Both the position numbers and the translations under genes were made by a program. A DNA stretch of 45,823 nt, taken from the NCBI RefSeq assembly GCF_927797785.1, contig NZ_CAKMLL010000069.1:1-45823 (forward strand). The letters run 5' to 3'. Under the pieces are notes generated by a model, which saw only the letters and a program-made list of their open reading frames with translations, had not been told where the DNA came from and did no database searches. How positions within the stretch are numbered: position 1 is the stretch's first letter; each line of letters begins with the position of its first letter. This DNA is from Candidatus Nitrotoga sp. BS. Lineage in GTDB: Bacteria; Pseudomonadota; Gammaproteobacteria; Burkholderiales; Gallionellaceae. This document shows positions 26,771-35,819 of this stretch, one piece after another.

Positions 26771-27409
26771 ATGGATGTGAAAAAAGTAGCCATCAAGATT
26801 TGGCAGCCAATAGTTAAAAAGCTCAACGACAAAATGGAACAGGGATGCTTAAGGCGCGATGCCTATATCAACAAAATACTAGCCATTGAGTTAGAAATGA
26901 TGGATCAAGAAATTATGCAATTAAATTCAGAAGAGGCTCGTGAATTTATAGCTGCAAGTTTGAACGGCATTCCTCGACAAGTGGTTACCTTCTCACTGCG
27001 AGTCGATGTAATTGATAGACTGGATGAAATCTGTAATAGAAAAAATATGGTGCGAGATGCCATTCTTAATCGAATATTTTTAATTCTTATATTAAAACCT
27101 GAGCATATTGAAAGATTGCTTGGGCTTGATGCAGGTTGGCAGGGTCGTATTTGGAATAAACACGCTGGTGATTTTGGATTTTTCCCAAATATATATTTCC
27201 CATTGGAGCCGGATATTGATCCATTTCGAGTGATCAGGGAAGGGATAAGACTGCGCAACGAGGACACTGATGACACTAGTAACATTTATAGCACTATATG
27301 GGCAGAGGGAATATTCAAAAATGTTGACCTGACTGGCATGAATTGTTACCTCCCAAATCATTACGTAAAAGATAGTTCAGAATATTTGGAATTTATAGAG
27401 GGACTTTAA
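26771..27409 (+). CDS. Double ribbon-helix-helix protein, putative antitoxin/regulator
   Basis: A 212-residue protein of a family I do not recognise. Two ribbon-helix-helix-like units can be traced: strand KKVAIKIW, helix PIVKKLNDKMEQG, turn, helix RRDAYINKILAIELEML (about 4-45); and again strand RQVVTFSLRV, helix DVIDRLDEICNRKN, helix VRDAILNRIFLILIL (about 69-107). Two units in one chain would form a built-in dimer. The C-terminal 100 residues (GWQGRIWNKH ... ESSEYLEFIE) are unknown and may bind a partner. The start at 26771 has AGAGGGG about 9 bases upstream; a GTG at 26765 is also possible. The gene is one base from the next one, and its AT content is high compared with the flanking genes, suggesting transfer. 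Confidence 0.68.
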   Translation: MDVKKVAIKIWQPIVKKLNDKMEQGCLRRDAYINKILAIELEMMDQEIMQLNSEEAREFIAASLNGIPRQVVTFSLRVDVIDRLDEICNRKNMVRDAILNRIFLILILKPEHIERLLGLDAGWQGRIWNKHAGDFGFFPNIYFPLEPDIDPFRVIREGIRLRNEDTDDTSNIYSTIWAEGIFKNVDLTGMNCYLPNHYVKDSSEYLEFIEGL

Positions 27410-27410
27410 A

Positions 27411-27695
27411 ATGAGCAACTCTTTCAGCACACATGCAGCAATTCGAGCACAACAACGCGGTATTCCTCCAATGATGGATCAACTTCTTGATCTGTATGGA
27501 AAAGAACAATACGACGGTCACGGGGGTGTAGTTCTGTATTTTGACAAAAATAGCATTAGGTGCATGGAGCGAGACATGGGGCGTGAGCCAGTACGTCGTC
27601 TTTCAACATGGCGAAACGCATACAAAGTGAAGAGCGTTCATGATGGATGTACGATTACCACAGGGCTTCGCAGCGAACGGATTTGGAGAAAATGA
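27411..27695 (+). CDS. Small DUF4258-like protein, putative RelE-fold toxin
   Basis: A 94-residue basic protein. The pattern HAAIRAQQRGIPP near the N terminus, a central DxNSIRCMERD, and a C-terminal strand pair YKVKSVHDGCTITTGLRSERI resemble DUF4258 proteins, which have a RelE/ParE-like fold. If so, it would be an mRNA-interferase-type toxin with His/Arg residues in the active cleft; I cannot confirm this from sequence. A GAGGGA ribosome site lies at the end of the upstream gene. It overlaps the next gene by four bases (ATGA). Placement directly after a ribbon-helix-helix gene supports a toxin-antitoxin reading. Confidence 0.65.
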   Translation: MSNSFSTHAAIRAQQRGIPPMMDQLLDLYGKEQYDGHGGVVLYFDKNSIRCMERDMGREPVRRLSTWRNAYKVKSVHDGCTITTGLRSERIWRK

Positions 27696-27946
27696 TGAAT
27701 TACGAAACGAACAAAACACTTTTCCCTTTTATTGATAAGGCTGGTTACAAATCAATAATCACCTTGGACAAGTTTACAGCAGATGCTCTTCCAAAAATTG
27801 TCGGTGACGTCCACACTTGGGTACAAACTCAATACGAGAAGATAATTGCTGGTGAGAAGAAGCTTTCTCGACGAGCAGTTGGCGACATAATTCGCCGTAT
27901 CGCGTTTACGCTTGTTATTAATGATATCGATGAATGTGATTTATAA
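27692..27946 (+). CDS. Small acidic/basic protein of unknown function, third gene of the cassette
   Basis: An 84-residue protein (MMNYETNKTLFPFIDKAGYKS...) that I do not recognise. It is predicted helical with no membrane segment and ends in an acidic tail (NDIDECDL). The start at 27692 overlaps the previous stop as ATGA; the second ATG at 27695 is an alternative. A longer frame opening at 27647 would lie inside the preceding gene and is less likely. Its strict coupling to the DUF4258-like gene suggests a chaperone or modulator in the same unit. Confidence 0.6.
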   Translation: MMNYETNKTLFPFIDKAGYKSIITLDKFTADALPKIVGDVHTWVQTQYEKIIAGEKKLSRRAVGDIIRRIAFTLVINDIDECDL

Positions 27947-27954
27947 ATAAACCT

Positions 27955-29034
27955 GATTAGTTACATGCCTCAGCTGCCCGAATGACAGCTTCAGTGCATG
28001 GGTTTGTAATCGCCGCAGCGCGAACGAGGCGCTTGAGGATGATGCCAAGATAGAAGCGGCGATTAAAACGGTTCTGAACCTTGGTCAGGTAACGGTCTGC
28101 GTATTTACGGAAGTCGAAAGCATGGTAAGTTCCACTGATAGCTGTTTTCAGGTTGCCCAGCACGGTATTCACGGCGCGGAATGCCGGGAGTTGCGCCGCT
28201 TCCCGACCCGTGCCGCCGTTCATAATAATGGCGGAATGTGTAGCGCCGCTGGCAGTGCCGCCCCGGACACATCCCAGTCTGTCGGACAGTATTTGAGCGG
28301 CAGGCGCCAGCGCCTTCTTGGCCCAAGCTTCGACGGCTTGCTTGGTGAACGGGATGCGGATGAAGCAAGCTACGACCGGCTTGCCGTCCTCTGTGGTCTG
28401 TACAGCCGCGATGAAGGACACCTTGTTTTCGGAGCCCCGGCCGCGCCTACCCGGGCGCCCGCCGCCCAGATAAGCGTCGTCAATTTCGACTCGCCCTTCG
28501 AGGACACGGGAGGATTCGCGCTCAGTCATGACTTGCAGCAGCTTGAGCTTCATCAGTCAAGCGGCCTTGTAGCTCACGCCCAGATGGCGCATGAGTTCCA
28601 GCGCGGCAACATTTTTTTCGCTTGGGTCAGCAAGTTCATCGCCAGAAACCAGCGTGTCAGTGGCAGCTTCGTTGCTTGGAAGATCGTACCGGCAGTGACC
28701 ATCGTCTGGTAGCGGCACGCTCGGCACTGCCAGTGCTGCCTGCCGTCAAGTATGAAGGTGCTGTGATGGGTTTCCCCGCAATGCGGGCAGACAAAGCCTT
28801 CTGGCCAGCGCGACGCCAACAGCGGCGCGTGGCACTACTCCACCCTCCCGTACTGCTTCAGAAACTCAGACATCGATAGACCCTTTTGAAACTGAACTCG
28901 ATTCATTGCCATAACGCATCTCCTTGGATAGATGCGCCTATTATTACCCCCCTCAGTAGCTCACCACATGAGCCTGTAAGTAAACATGAGCCTGTAAGTA
29001 AACAATTGTACCCAGCTGAGGCATGTAACTAATC
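27955..29034 (-). mobile_element. Decayed IS1595-type insertion sequence
   Basis: The element is bounded by perfect inverted repeats of about 22 bp (GATTAGTTACATGCCTCAGC... at 27955 and its complement ending at 29034). It carries one transposase pseudogene. The right subterminal region contains an 18-base tandem duplication. The right end also exists alone at 4544-4621. I find no matching 8-bp target duplication at the outer flanks, which fits an old or rearranged insertion. Confidence 0.75.
27957..28912 (-). pseudogene. IS1595 family transposase, broken
   Basis: Reconstructing the reading from 28912 gives MAMNRVQFQKGLSMSEFLKQYG..., the zinc-ribbon CPHCGETHHS...CRAC, and the ISXO2-like DDE domain with EIDDAYLGGGRPGRRGRGSENK and a final helix. 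Three lesions interrupt it: a TAG in place of a Gln codon just before the zinc ribbon, a one-base slip in an A-run (QAKKM vs NNVAALELMRHLG), and a TGA in place of Trp (KAA*LMK). The stop codon at 27957 lies within the left terminal repeat. The enzyme cannot be made in one piece, so the element is immobile unless helped in trans. Confidence 0.85.
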
Positions 29035-29243
29035 AAGTTATGAAAAAGGGGGATGCCCTTCACTCATAGCTCCAAACTAACAATCTTGCGATTCTCTCAC
29101 CATCTCGCAACAAATTGCGCGCAATTTACAAGCGCTACAACATCATCAACAACCAGTTGCTGTAGTAATAACCGATTTCCCTGCTGTTCTTCCATTAGGT
29201 GTGACCCTACAAATAAAATATGCTGGTCAGAGTCGAATCATCA

Positions 29244-29382
29244 GGGCACCTCTAAAAATCTAATTTTCGTCGCAATACTGCGTTACTCGAAAAATTATCG
29301 CTTACATATCAACTATATGCCGCGCTCAAATTTTTTACTCGCGCCTTGTCTTGTCTAGAAAATTAAATTTTTAGAGGCGCCC
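29244..29382. mobile_element. MITE family A, copy 2 (139 bp, ATCA duplication)
   Basis: Same terminal repeats and interior as the copies at 4790 and 42545. The 4-bp word ATCA flanks it (29240-29243 and 29383-29386). It is the best preserved copy with copy 1. The 200 bases between the IS1595-type end and this element show no gene. Confidence 0.85.
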
Positions 29383-29448
29383 ATCAGTTAGCGACTAAAA
29401 ATAGGATAAAGATTAGCAGCAATGACTCCGTCATAGTTATCGATAGCA

Positions 29449-30516
29449 TTAATAGTTGGTATATCCTTTTTCCCCCGGCGTGTAAAAGGTATCAACTTCT
29501 GGTGAAACCAAGGGGGTGTCATTGCCTAGTTTTTCCACCAGATCGGGATTGGAGATAAATGGGCGGCCGAATGCGACGAGGTCGCCATGCTGCAAATCGA
29601 GATCGGCGTTCGCCCGAGCCAAATCATAGCCGCCTGACAAAATATATTTGCCTTTGAACGCGGCTCGTATTTTTGCCTTGATCGCTGGGCTAACTTCCGG
29701 TGCGCCCATCGAGCTGTGATCGACGATGTGGATATACACCAAGCCGATGCTATTTAATTCGGCGATCAAGCGTTCGTACAGCGCGTCCATTTCAGCATCG
29801 GGAGCCATGCCATTGAATACACCGTAAGGTGAGATGCGCATACCGATGTGTTCTGCACCGATAGTAACGGCAGCAGCCTTGGCAACTTCCACGGCGAAGC
29901 GGATGCGATTTTCAATACTGCCGCCCCAGCGGTCAGTGCGCTGATTGGAAGCTGTGTTAAGAAATTGATCGATTAAATAGCCATTTGCCGCATGTAACTC
30001 TACACCATCGAATCCAGCTTCAATCGCCCGCTTGGCAGCAGTCGCATACTCGGCGATGGCCTGAGCAATATCGGCTTCGCTCATTGCAGTGGGAATAGGA
30101 TGCGGCTGCGGCCCATTGCTGTCCGTCCACATTTCGCCCGGCGCGGCGATAGCGGAAGGCGCGAGCAAACTGGCATCGGCTGGCATGTTAGCGGTGTGGC
30201 TGACCCGCCCAGTATGCATTAATTGCATAAATATCTTGCCACCTGCCTGATGCACGCCGTCCGTCACTCGCCTCCAACCTTGCACTTGCGCGTCACTAAA
30301 CATCCCGGGGATGCGCGCATAGCCGAGTCCGTTCGGCGATGGTGATGTTCCTTCAGTGATGATGAGCCCGGCTCCGGCGCGCAGCCGATAATATTTTTCC
30401 ATCAGTTCGTTCGGCACATTGCCGATAGCGCGTGAGCGCGTCAGTGGTGCCATGACGATACGGTTCTTCAGTTGCAGCTTGCCTAGCGTGGTGGGGGCGA
30501 ACAAAGTTGTGGTCAT
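29449..30516 (-). CDS. Old yellow enzyme family alkene reductase (NemA-like)
   Basis: FMN-dependent NAD(P)H oxidoreductase that reduces activated alkenes, quinones or nitro-compounds. The 355 residues start at 30516, chosen for AAGGA eight bases upstream and the family N terminus TTTLFAPTTLGKLQLKNRIVMAPLTRSRA. The flavin/substrate motifs are present: QLMHTGRVSH, VELHAANGYLIDQFLN (His/Asn pair), RWGGSIENRIRF and AFGRPFISNPDLVEKL. It is the last gene of a minus-strand set pirin-DoxX-OYE, 66 bases after DoxX. A stress or electrophile detoxification role fits the neighbours and the divergent LysR regulator. Confidence 0.93.
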   Translation of the reverse strand: MTTTLFAPTTLGKLQLKNRIVMAPLTRSRAIGNVPNELMEKYYRLRAGAGLIITEGTSPSPNGLGYARIPGMFSDAQVQGWRRVTDGVHQAGGKIFMQLMHTGRVSHTANMPADASLLAPSAIAAPGEMWTDSNGPQPHPIPTAMSEADIAQAIAEYATAAKRAIEAGFDGVELHAANGYLIDQFLNTASNQRTDRWGGSIENRIRFAVEVAKAAAVTIGAEHIGMRISPYGVFNGMAPDAEMDALYERLIAELNSIGLVYIHIVDHSSMGAPEVSPAIKAKIRAAFKGKYILSGGYDLARANADLDLQHGDLVAFGRPFISNPDLVEKLGNDTPLVSPEVDTFYTPGEKGYTNY

Positions 30517-30582
30517 GTTTATTTTCCTTAATAGGTATTTTTTGTTCAATAAGTTACGCGCAGTTTGTTTAAAGTTAAAAAA

Positions 30583-31026
30583 CTAAGCCTTTGTTTCCCC
30601 GTCCAGGCTCAAACGACCAGCACCGAATAAGGTGAAGGCCAACAATCCGCCTGCCATCGCGAGATTTTTCATAAACATGATCTGTTGCATCGGGTCTGCG
30701 CCAGAGTGAAACAATACACCGGAAACGATGCAGAAAACTGACAGCGCGAATGCCGCCAAGCGTGCCTGAAAACCAAGCAAAAGCGCCAGCCCCCCACCCA
30801 TTTCCAGTGCAATCACCAAGGGAAGAAGTTCGCCGGAAAGGCCGACAGATGCCATATAGCCTTGCGCTCCCGCATAACCCGCCCCCAGCTTGCTGAATCC
30901 TGCACTAATGAAGATTGCCGACGCTAAAAGTCTGGCGGCGAGCACAAGTGGCGCGTTAACAGCGGGTATGGATACCAATTTCACGATACTGACATTGATC
31001 TGCTTAAAGATATTTTCGGTAGTCAT
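30583..31026 (-). CDS. DoxX family membrane protein
   Basis: A 147-residue integral membrane protein with four predicted helices. The DoxX family marks are ARLLASAIFISAGFSKL in helix 1, LVIALEMGGGLALLLGFQARLAAFAL in the middle, and MFMKNLAMAGGLLAF near the end. Family members take part in thiosulfate:quinone oxidoreductase or in redox-stress membrane complexes; here no partner thiosulfate subunit is adjacent. AAGGAG precedes the ATG. It is sandwiched between pirin and the old yellow enzyme. Confidence 0.9.
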   Translation of the reverse strand: MTTENIFKQINVSIVKLVSIPAVNAPLVLAARLLASAIFISAGFSKLGAGYAGAQGYMASVGLSGELLPLVIALEMGGGLALLLGFQARLAAFALSVFCIVSGVLFHSGADPMQQIMFMKNLAMAGGLLAFTLFGAGRLSLDGETKA

Positions 31027-31059
31027 GTCATGCTCCTTGTTAATTTAAAATTATTTGAT

Positions 31060-31926
31060 TCAGGCAAGACGCCCATTCCTAAAATCATCCATAGCCTGAT
31101 GAATCTCTTCCTGCGTGTTCATCACGAATGGTCCGTACTGCACGATTGGTTCGTTAAGCGGTCTGCCAGCGATCAGGATCAAACGCGCATCTTCAACCGC
31201 TGAAAGCGTTACGCCATCGGCTTCCGTTGTGTTGCTCAAGATACCCATGCGATGCGATTCCACCAGCGTGTCGCCAATCTTCACCGCGCCTCGATAGACG
31301 TAGATGAATGCGTTATGCGTGGCAGCCAATGCCGTCGAGAACGAAGCGCCCGCAGGCAAGTGAATGTCCAGATACATTGGTTCGGTATCTTCGCGTGTAA
31401 CGGCGCCCGCCACGCCGTTGCTGGCTCCGGCAATCACACGCACGGTAACGTTTTCTGCCGTGACGTATTCTGGAATCTCCTGGCTGGCAATGTCGCGATA
31501 CCAGGGCTCGGTCATCTTGCGCTTCGCGGGCAGGTTGAGCCATAGCTGAAAGCCTTCCATCACGCCGTCTTTTTGCTCGGGGATTTCAGAATGAATTATG
31601 CCGCGCCCAGCGGTCATCCACTGCACACCGCCGTTTTCCAGCAGCCCCTCATGTCCTGCGTTATCACGATGCCGCATCCGTCCTGACAGCATATAGGTGA
31701 CCGTCTCGAAACCACGATGCGGGTGATCCGGGAAACCCGCGATGTAGTCATCCGGATTATCGCTGCCGAATGCATCCAGCATCAAAAATGGATCAAGGCG
31801 CTGCTGCAGCTTGCCAGTAAGCACGCGGGTCAGCTTCACCCCCGCGCCGTCCGAGGTGGCAACGCCTTCGATGATGCGGTCGACACCGCGTGATTGATGC
31901 AATATTGCTTCGTTGATGGTGTTCAT
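31060..31926 (-). CDS. Pirin family protein
   Basis: A bicupin of 288 residues. The N-terminal cupin carries the metal site FPDHPHRGFETVTYMLSG...HRDNAGHEG...WMTAGRGIIHSE, with the expected three His and one Glu. Bacterial pirins such as YhhW oxidise quercetin or regulate metabolic enzymes; the substrate here is unknown. GAGGAG lies six bases before the ATG. It is the first gene of the pirin-DoxX-OYE set and is read away from the LysR gene across a 90-base gap, where the shared control region must lie. Confidence 0.92.
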   Translation of the reverse strand: MNTINEAILHQSRGVDRIIEGVATSDGAGVKLTRVLTGKLQQRLDPFLMLDAFGSDNPDDYIAGFPDHPHRGFETVTYMLSGRMRHRDNAGHEGLLENGGVQWMTAGRGIIHSEIPEQKDGVMEGFQLWLNLPAKRKMTEPWYRDIASQEIPEYVTAENVTVRVIAGASNGVAGAVTREDTEPMYLDIHLPAGASFSTALAATHNAFIYVYRGAVKIGDTLVESHRMGILSNTTEADGVTLSAVEDARLILIAGRPLNEPIVQYGPFVMNTQEEIHQAMDDFRNGRLA

Positions 31927-32016
31927 GTTGGCTCCTCAATGAAAGTAAAGTAGACACATCATAGACGGCTCAATAAAATAGATAAAGCCACGAAACTGAG
32001 ATAAACTGTTCCATAA

Positions 32017-32922
32017 ATGGAACATAAAAATATCTCCGCTGACGACTACATCCTTTTCGCCGCCATCGTCGAACAAGAAAGCTTGGTGCGCGCAGCAGAA
32101 CATCTCGGCATGCCCAAAGCCACTGTTTCCCGCCGCTTGACGAATCTTGAAGCAGCACTTGGGCAGCGGTTGCTGTTGCGCACTACTCGTCGCCTCACAC
32201 TCACTGACTTCGGACAGGAATTCCTTGATCATTGCCGGCGCGTTGCGGAAGAAGTCGCTACCACGCAAGATTTTGTGCGCAGTCAGGATGTGCAGCCACG
32301 TGGTCGGCTGCGCGTCTCCATGCCAGGTGACTATGCCAAGCAACATTTCTCGCGCGCCATCGCCACCTTCATAGAAACCTATCCCGAGATACAACTTGAT
32401 CTCGATCTTACTTCGAGGCGCGTTGATCTGATCGGCGAACGTTTCGACCTGGCCATTCGCATGGGTGCGCTGGACAACGACTCCACATTAGTGGCGCGCA
32501 AAATTAACGAGCTTGGATTCGGCCTTTACGCCAGCCCCATTTATCTCGCACTTCATGCAGCACCGAATCATCCTGATGAGTTGGAGCGTCATTCGGCGGT
32601 TCGTTTACTTTCAGCACGAGGACATGCAGCTCCTTGGAAACTAATATGTGGCAAGGCTGTTTGGGAAGGGGTTCCGCCCGGACGTCTCACCCTGAATTCG
32701 CCTGACATGATCCAACAGCTTTTGCTGGATGGTGCTGGTATCGGTGCGTTACCGGATCGCTTCGTAGCAGAAGACGTGCGCAACAAACGTTTGGTGCGGA
32801 TATTACCGAAGTGGTGTCTACCCGCCGTTCCCGCATGGGCAGTCATGCCCATGCGCCGCTACCTGCCAGCCAAGACGCGCGCCTTTCTCGCGCATCTTGA
32901 GCAGCTTATGGAGAGGGGGTGA
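32017..32922 (+). CDS. LysR family transcriptional regulator
   Basis: A 301-residue LTTR. The winged helix-turn-helix is at residues about 7-65 (ILFAAIVEQESLVRAAEHLGMPKATVSRRLTNLEAALGQRLLLRTTRRL), followed by a linker helix and a periplasmic-binding-protein-like effector domain (about 92-295, with RLRVSMPGDYAKQHF and the LDLDLTSRRVDLIGERFDLAIRMG segment of the AaeR/DsdC-like subgroup). It is divergent from the pirin operon and is the likely activator or repressor of it. The ATG has a poor ribosome site. The effector is unknown; quinones or electrophiles are plausible from context. Confidence 0.93.
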   Translation: MEHKNISADDYILFAAIVEQESLVRAAEHLGMPKATVSRRLTNLEAALGQRLLLRTTRRLTLTDFGQEFLDHCRRVAEEVATTQDFVRSQDVQPRGRLRVSMPGDYAKQHFSRAIATFIETYPEIQLDLDLTSRRVDLIGERFDLAIRMGALDNDSTLVARKINELGFGLYASPIYLALHAAPNHPDELERHSAVRLLSARGHAAPWKLICGKAVWEGVPPGRLTLNSPDMIQQLLLDGAGIGALPDRFVAEDVRNKRLVRILPKWCLPAVPAWAVMPMRRYLPAKTRAFLAHLEQLMERG

Positions 32923-33205
32923 TCAAGGAAGATACTGAAGCTTTCATTCTGCACGCCGTTGGTGCCAGTAAGGCCGGGTGCAGCCATAGTGCATTCTTTA
33001 GATAAGGAGCGCATTTCCTCCAAAAATTCAAATTTTATTAGCCCGTACACTTATGCCTATACTGGCTAATATTATGTACTGGGGACTAATCTATCAGGCT
33101 GAATCTGCCGCGCTCATCAAAAAACATAATTCTATATTTTTCATTATTCTTAACCATTAGAGGCCGTTTAAAAGCTGTTAGGCTTAATTCCTTAGGAGCA
33201 AGACG

Positions 33206-33754
33206 ATGAATATACGAAATACCACAGACCGTTACGGAATATTATCTATTTGGATTCATTGGTTAATGCTGCTCCTGCTCGTAGCGGTTTACGCATGTAT
33301 TGAACTACATGAATTTTTCCCTAAAGGAAGCGATCTTCGAGCGACATTGAAGACCTGGCACTTTATGCTGGGCTTATCGATTCTTGTACTCGCCTTGATA
33401 CGCCTGGTGGTTCACCTAACCGATATCATCCCTCGCATTGATCCAGATCCACCTAAGTGGCAGAAGCAATCAGCTAAGCTAGTGCATGTAGCACTCTATG
33501 CATTGATGATCGTTATGCCTCTGGCAGGATGGCTGTTACTCAGCGCAGAGGGTAAGCCTATACCATTTTTCGGCCAGCATCTGCCGGCACTTATTGGCAA
33601 AAGTAAATATCTGGCAGATTGGATCGAAGAGATTCATGAAACCGTTGGCACAATTGGTTATTTCCTCATCGGCCTGCATGCCACAGCTGCGATATATCAC
33701 CATTACTTTGTGCGCGACAATACGCTGCGGCGCATGCTCCCGAACCAAGATTGA
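33206..33754 (+). CDS. cybB: Cytochrome b561 family protein
   Basis: A 182-residue inner-membrane di-haem cytochrome b. Four helices and the haem-ligand histidines can be placed: WIHWLMLLLL (helix 1), TWHFMLGLSILVLALIRLVVHL (helix 2), LVHVALYALMIVMPLAGWLLL (helix 3), and HETVGTIGYFLIGLHATAAIYHHYF (helix 4). It can oxidise quinol or pass electrons from superoxide to quinone; the electron partner is unknown. AGGAG lies 7 bases before the ATG. It stands alone, followed by a strong hairpin at 33813-33841. Confidence 0.92.
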   Translation: MNIRNTTDRYGILSIWIHWLMLLLLVAVYACIELHEFFPKGSDLRATLKTWHFMLGLSILVLALIRLVVHLTDIIPRIDPDPPKWQKQSAKLVHVALYALMIVMPLAGWLLLSAEGKPIPFFGQHLPALIGKSKYLADWIEEIHETVGTIGYFLIGLHATAAIYHHYFVRDNTLRRMLPNQD

Positions 33755-33812
33755 ATCGTTAGTGGCTGGGGTCTGGCTATGTAGTACATGCATGCGAAAG
33801 CACTATATAGCT

Positions 33813-33841
33813 AGCAGCCTGCGCGCATTGCGCAGGCTGCT
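33813..33841 (+). terminator. Strong hairpin after cytochrome b561
   Basis: A perfect 11-bp stem (AGCAGCCTGCG / CGCAGGCTGCT, loop CGCATTG). No U-run follows (CGTCGG), so it may be an RNA-stability element rather than a classic terminator. Confidence 0.55.
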
Positions 33842-34224
33842 CGTCGGCCTAACCATTGCATATGGAACCGTGCACTGATGCTGCAAGTTGAGGAAGCACG
33901 TGAAATTGACAGACGGTCACCAACCCAGCTGTATTACGACTAATGAACAGAATGCGGAGAACTGCGGATCGCAGCAATAATTCAGCCGTGCGGAACGCGG
34001 CGTAACTAATCCAAGGAGAACTCTAAGCACAATGGAATGGAACACGCTCCAAGGCTTCTTCAATGTTTCAAAACCGCCTTTCGATTATCAGGCAATCGCC
34101 ACCGATAGAGCGATCAATCATGACTGCCCCCCCTTAGAGTGCAAAAGCAGTTCTAATTTATGAGCGGTTGCGCGACAAGCATAGTTTTAGCAGTGTGTTC
34201 AACGCAGCTTGGCACTACAGATTA
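33842..34224. other. Non-coding gap before the permease gene
   Basis: I see no gene in these roughly 380 bases. No repeat from elsewhere in the window recurs here. Confidence 0.4.
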
Positions 34225-35487
34225 TTACTCGCTCAGCAGCTCGGCTACCGGCAGCAATCCCTCGACATGCGACGAAATCACCTTGACGATGAAGATGATC
34301 GGTATACCGAGCAATAACCCCCAAATTCCCCATAACCAGCCCCAGAACAATAATGAAATAAAGACGGCTGGGGCATTCATTTTGGCAATTCTGCCGGTCA
34401 TCCAGGTGGTCACCAGCGTACCCACCAGGGTCGCAATCGCCAACGACACGCCAGCGACCAAAAAACCCATCGAAGCAGATTCAAATTGCATGAATGCTGC
34501 GACACCGGTACTAATCGTGATCAGTAGCGGGCCAAAATACGGAATTACATGGAACAGGCCGGCTGCCAGGGCCCAGGCCCCGGTATTTTGCATGCCGATC
34601 AGGCGCAGTGCGATCCACATCAGGATAGCCAACAGCACATTGGTCACCAACAGCATGAACATGTAGCTTTGGATCGACTTATTAATATCGTCCAGAATAT
34701 GGACAGTTATTTTTTTGCGCGACATCGACGGCCCGGTCAGTCGCACCAGCTTGCGTTTGAAGGTATCACCGGAGAGGAGCAAGAAGAACACCAGAAAGAT
34801 CACCATCACTACATTCATAACAAACCCGGCCGCGCCGCGTGATCCGGCCCATAACCAGTCTTTCACTTGAAATACCGGCGCTTCCGGCGCCACGACTTTG
34901 CGCGAGGATGGCGCAGGCGCACCGGTGGCACTACTGGTCGCTTTTTCAATTTCGGTGGCAGCCGTTTGCATTTTCTGAATTGCATTCGGTTGACCTTTAC
35001 CCGACTTGCTCAGGAGGCGCGATATCTTGTGAGATGCAGCCGGTAAATTTTCCAGAATCGACTGATATTCCCCATACAGCGTATTGCCAATCGCTGCTGA
35101 ACCGCCCAGTATCGACAGCATGATCAGGCTAACACCAATCCGGCGTGGAATTTTTCTGCGTTCCAGCCAAGCCACCAGAGGATTCAGTGTATAGGCAATC
35201 AAGATACCAAAAAGTACCGGTACCAGAAATTTTTGTGCCCATTGCAATGCAAATATGCATGCCAACATGGCCAAAATTGCCAATGCCAGTCCGCGCGCAT
35301 CGACCGGCGTCGGCAGCAGCCCAGCGAGCGGCGATGACGGCAACACAGGGACCGATTTGTCATGCTCTGCATTTCCCGTGTCATCTGCGTTGTCTGCAAC
35401 AGATTCTTTTGCAATAACGCTGTCGGCCACTGCTGGCGCTGGGGTTTCAGGTTCCGGGATAGGCGCTTCGGCGATAGTTGATTTCAT
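34225..35487 (-). CDS. AI-2E family (PerM-type) permease
   Basis: A 420-residue integral membrane protein of the AI-2E/PerM superfamily. The N-terminal 70 residues are Ala/Pro/Glu-rich and probably cytoplasmic. About eight helices follow, with the family-diagnostic LVPVLFGILIAYTLNPLVAWLERR at the first pair and the paired re-entrant-like ALAAGLFHVIPYFGPLLITIS near the C terminus. Members move small molecules or ions (some are Na+/H+ antiporters, TqsA exports AI-2); the substrate here is unknown. The start at 35487 has AGGGA nine bases upstream; an ATG nine bases earlier would sit on that site. Monocistronic. Confidence 0.9.
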   Translation of the reverse strand: MKSTIAEAPIPEPETPAPAVADSVIAKESVADNADDTGNAEHDKSVPVLPSSPLAGLLPTPVDARGLALAILAMLACIFALQWAQKFLVPVLFGILIAYTLNPLVAWLERRKIPRRIGVSLIMLSILGGSAAIGNTLYGEYQSILENLPAASHKISRLLSKSGKGQPNAIQKMQTAATEIEKATSSATGAPAPSSRKVVAPEAPVFQVKDWLWAGSRGAAGFVMNVVMVIFLVFFLLLSGDTFKRKLVRLTGPSMSRKKITVHILDDINKSIQSYMFMLLVTNVLLAILMWIALRLIGMQNTGAWALAAGLFHVIPYFGPLLITISTGVAAFMQFESASMGFLVAGVSLAIATLVGTLVTTWMTGRIAKMNAPAVFISLLFWGWLWGIWGLLLGIPIIFIVKVISSHVEGLLPVAELLSE

Positions 35488-35496
35488 CGGATACAT

Positions 35497-35818
35497 TCCC
35501 TATATTAAAGACTGCGCTTGTCTTACGATCTAACTATCTGAAAAAAAGTAAATAAATATACCAGATGCACTTTTATGCCAGATGTTTTCCGGCAGGTTAT
35601 GCAGACGCAATCACGCCACCTGATACTGTCCCATTTTATCGAGTTTATTTCACGCGCATGTCATTTTTCACCGATACAGCATCTTTGACCCACGGGCTAC
35701 GATTTCCGCTTAATCAACGGGGTCAAGTCTCAATACTGTTCAGTTTAAAATAATTAATAAAATACAATCAATAAGATACAACATTAAAAAACCAGAAATT
35801 CACCACTAACCGAACAGT
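35497..35818. other. AT-rich gap with a REP-like GGGGTCAAG word
   Basis: No gene is visible. GGGGTCAAG at 35718-35726 matches the left arm of the hairpin before the Y1 transposase at 41287. The stretch 35745-35790 is AT-rich and partly resembles 37095-37140, which lies at the same place relative to the second TSUP gene. This extends the tandem duplication described at 36102-38103. Confidence 0.4.
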
Positions 35819-35819
35819 A

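Noticed and set aside
28122-28712. 196-codon plus-strand frame opposite the transposase
   Set aside because: Antisense to the reconstructed IS1595 transposase, which explains the region better.
29053-29358. 101-codon frame running from the IS flank into MITE copy 2
   Set aside because: Low-complexity Ser/Thr/Cys reading that ends inside a mobile element; not a gene.
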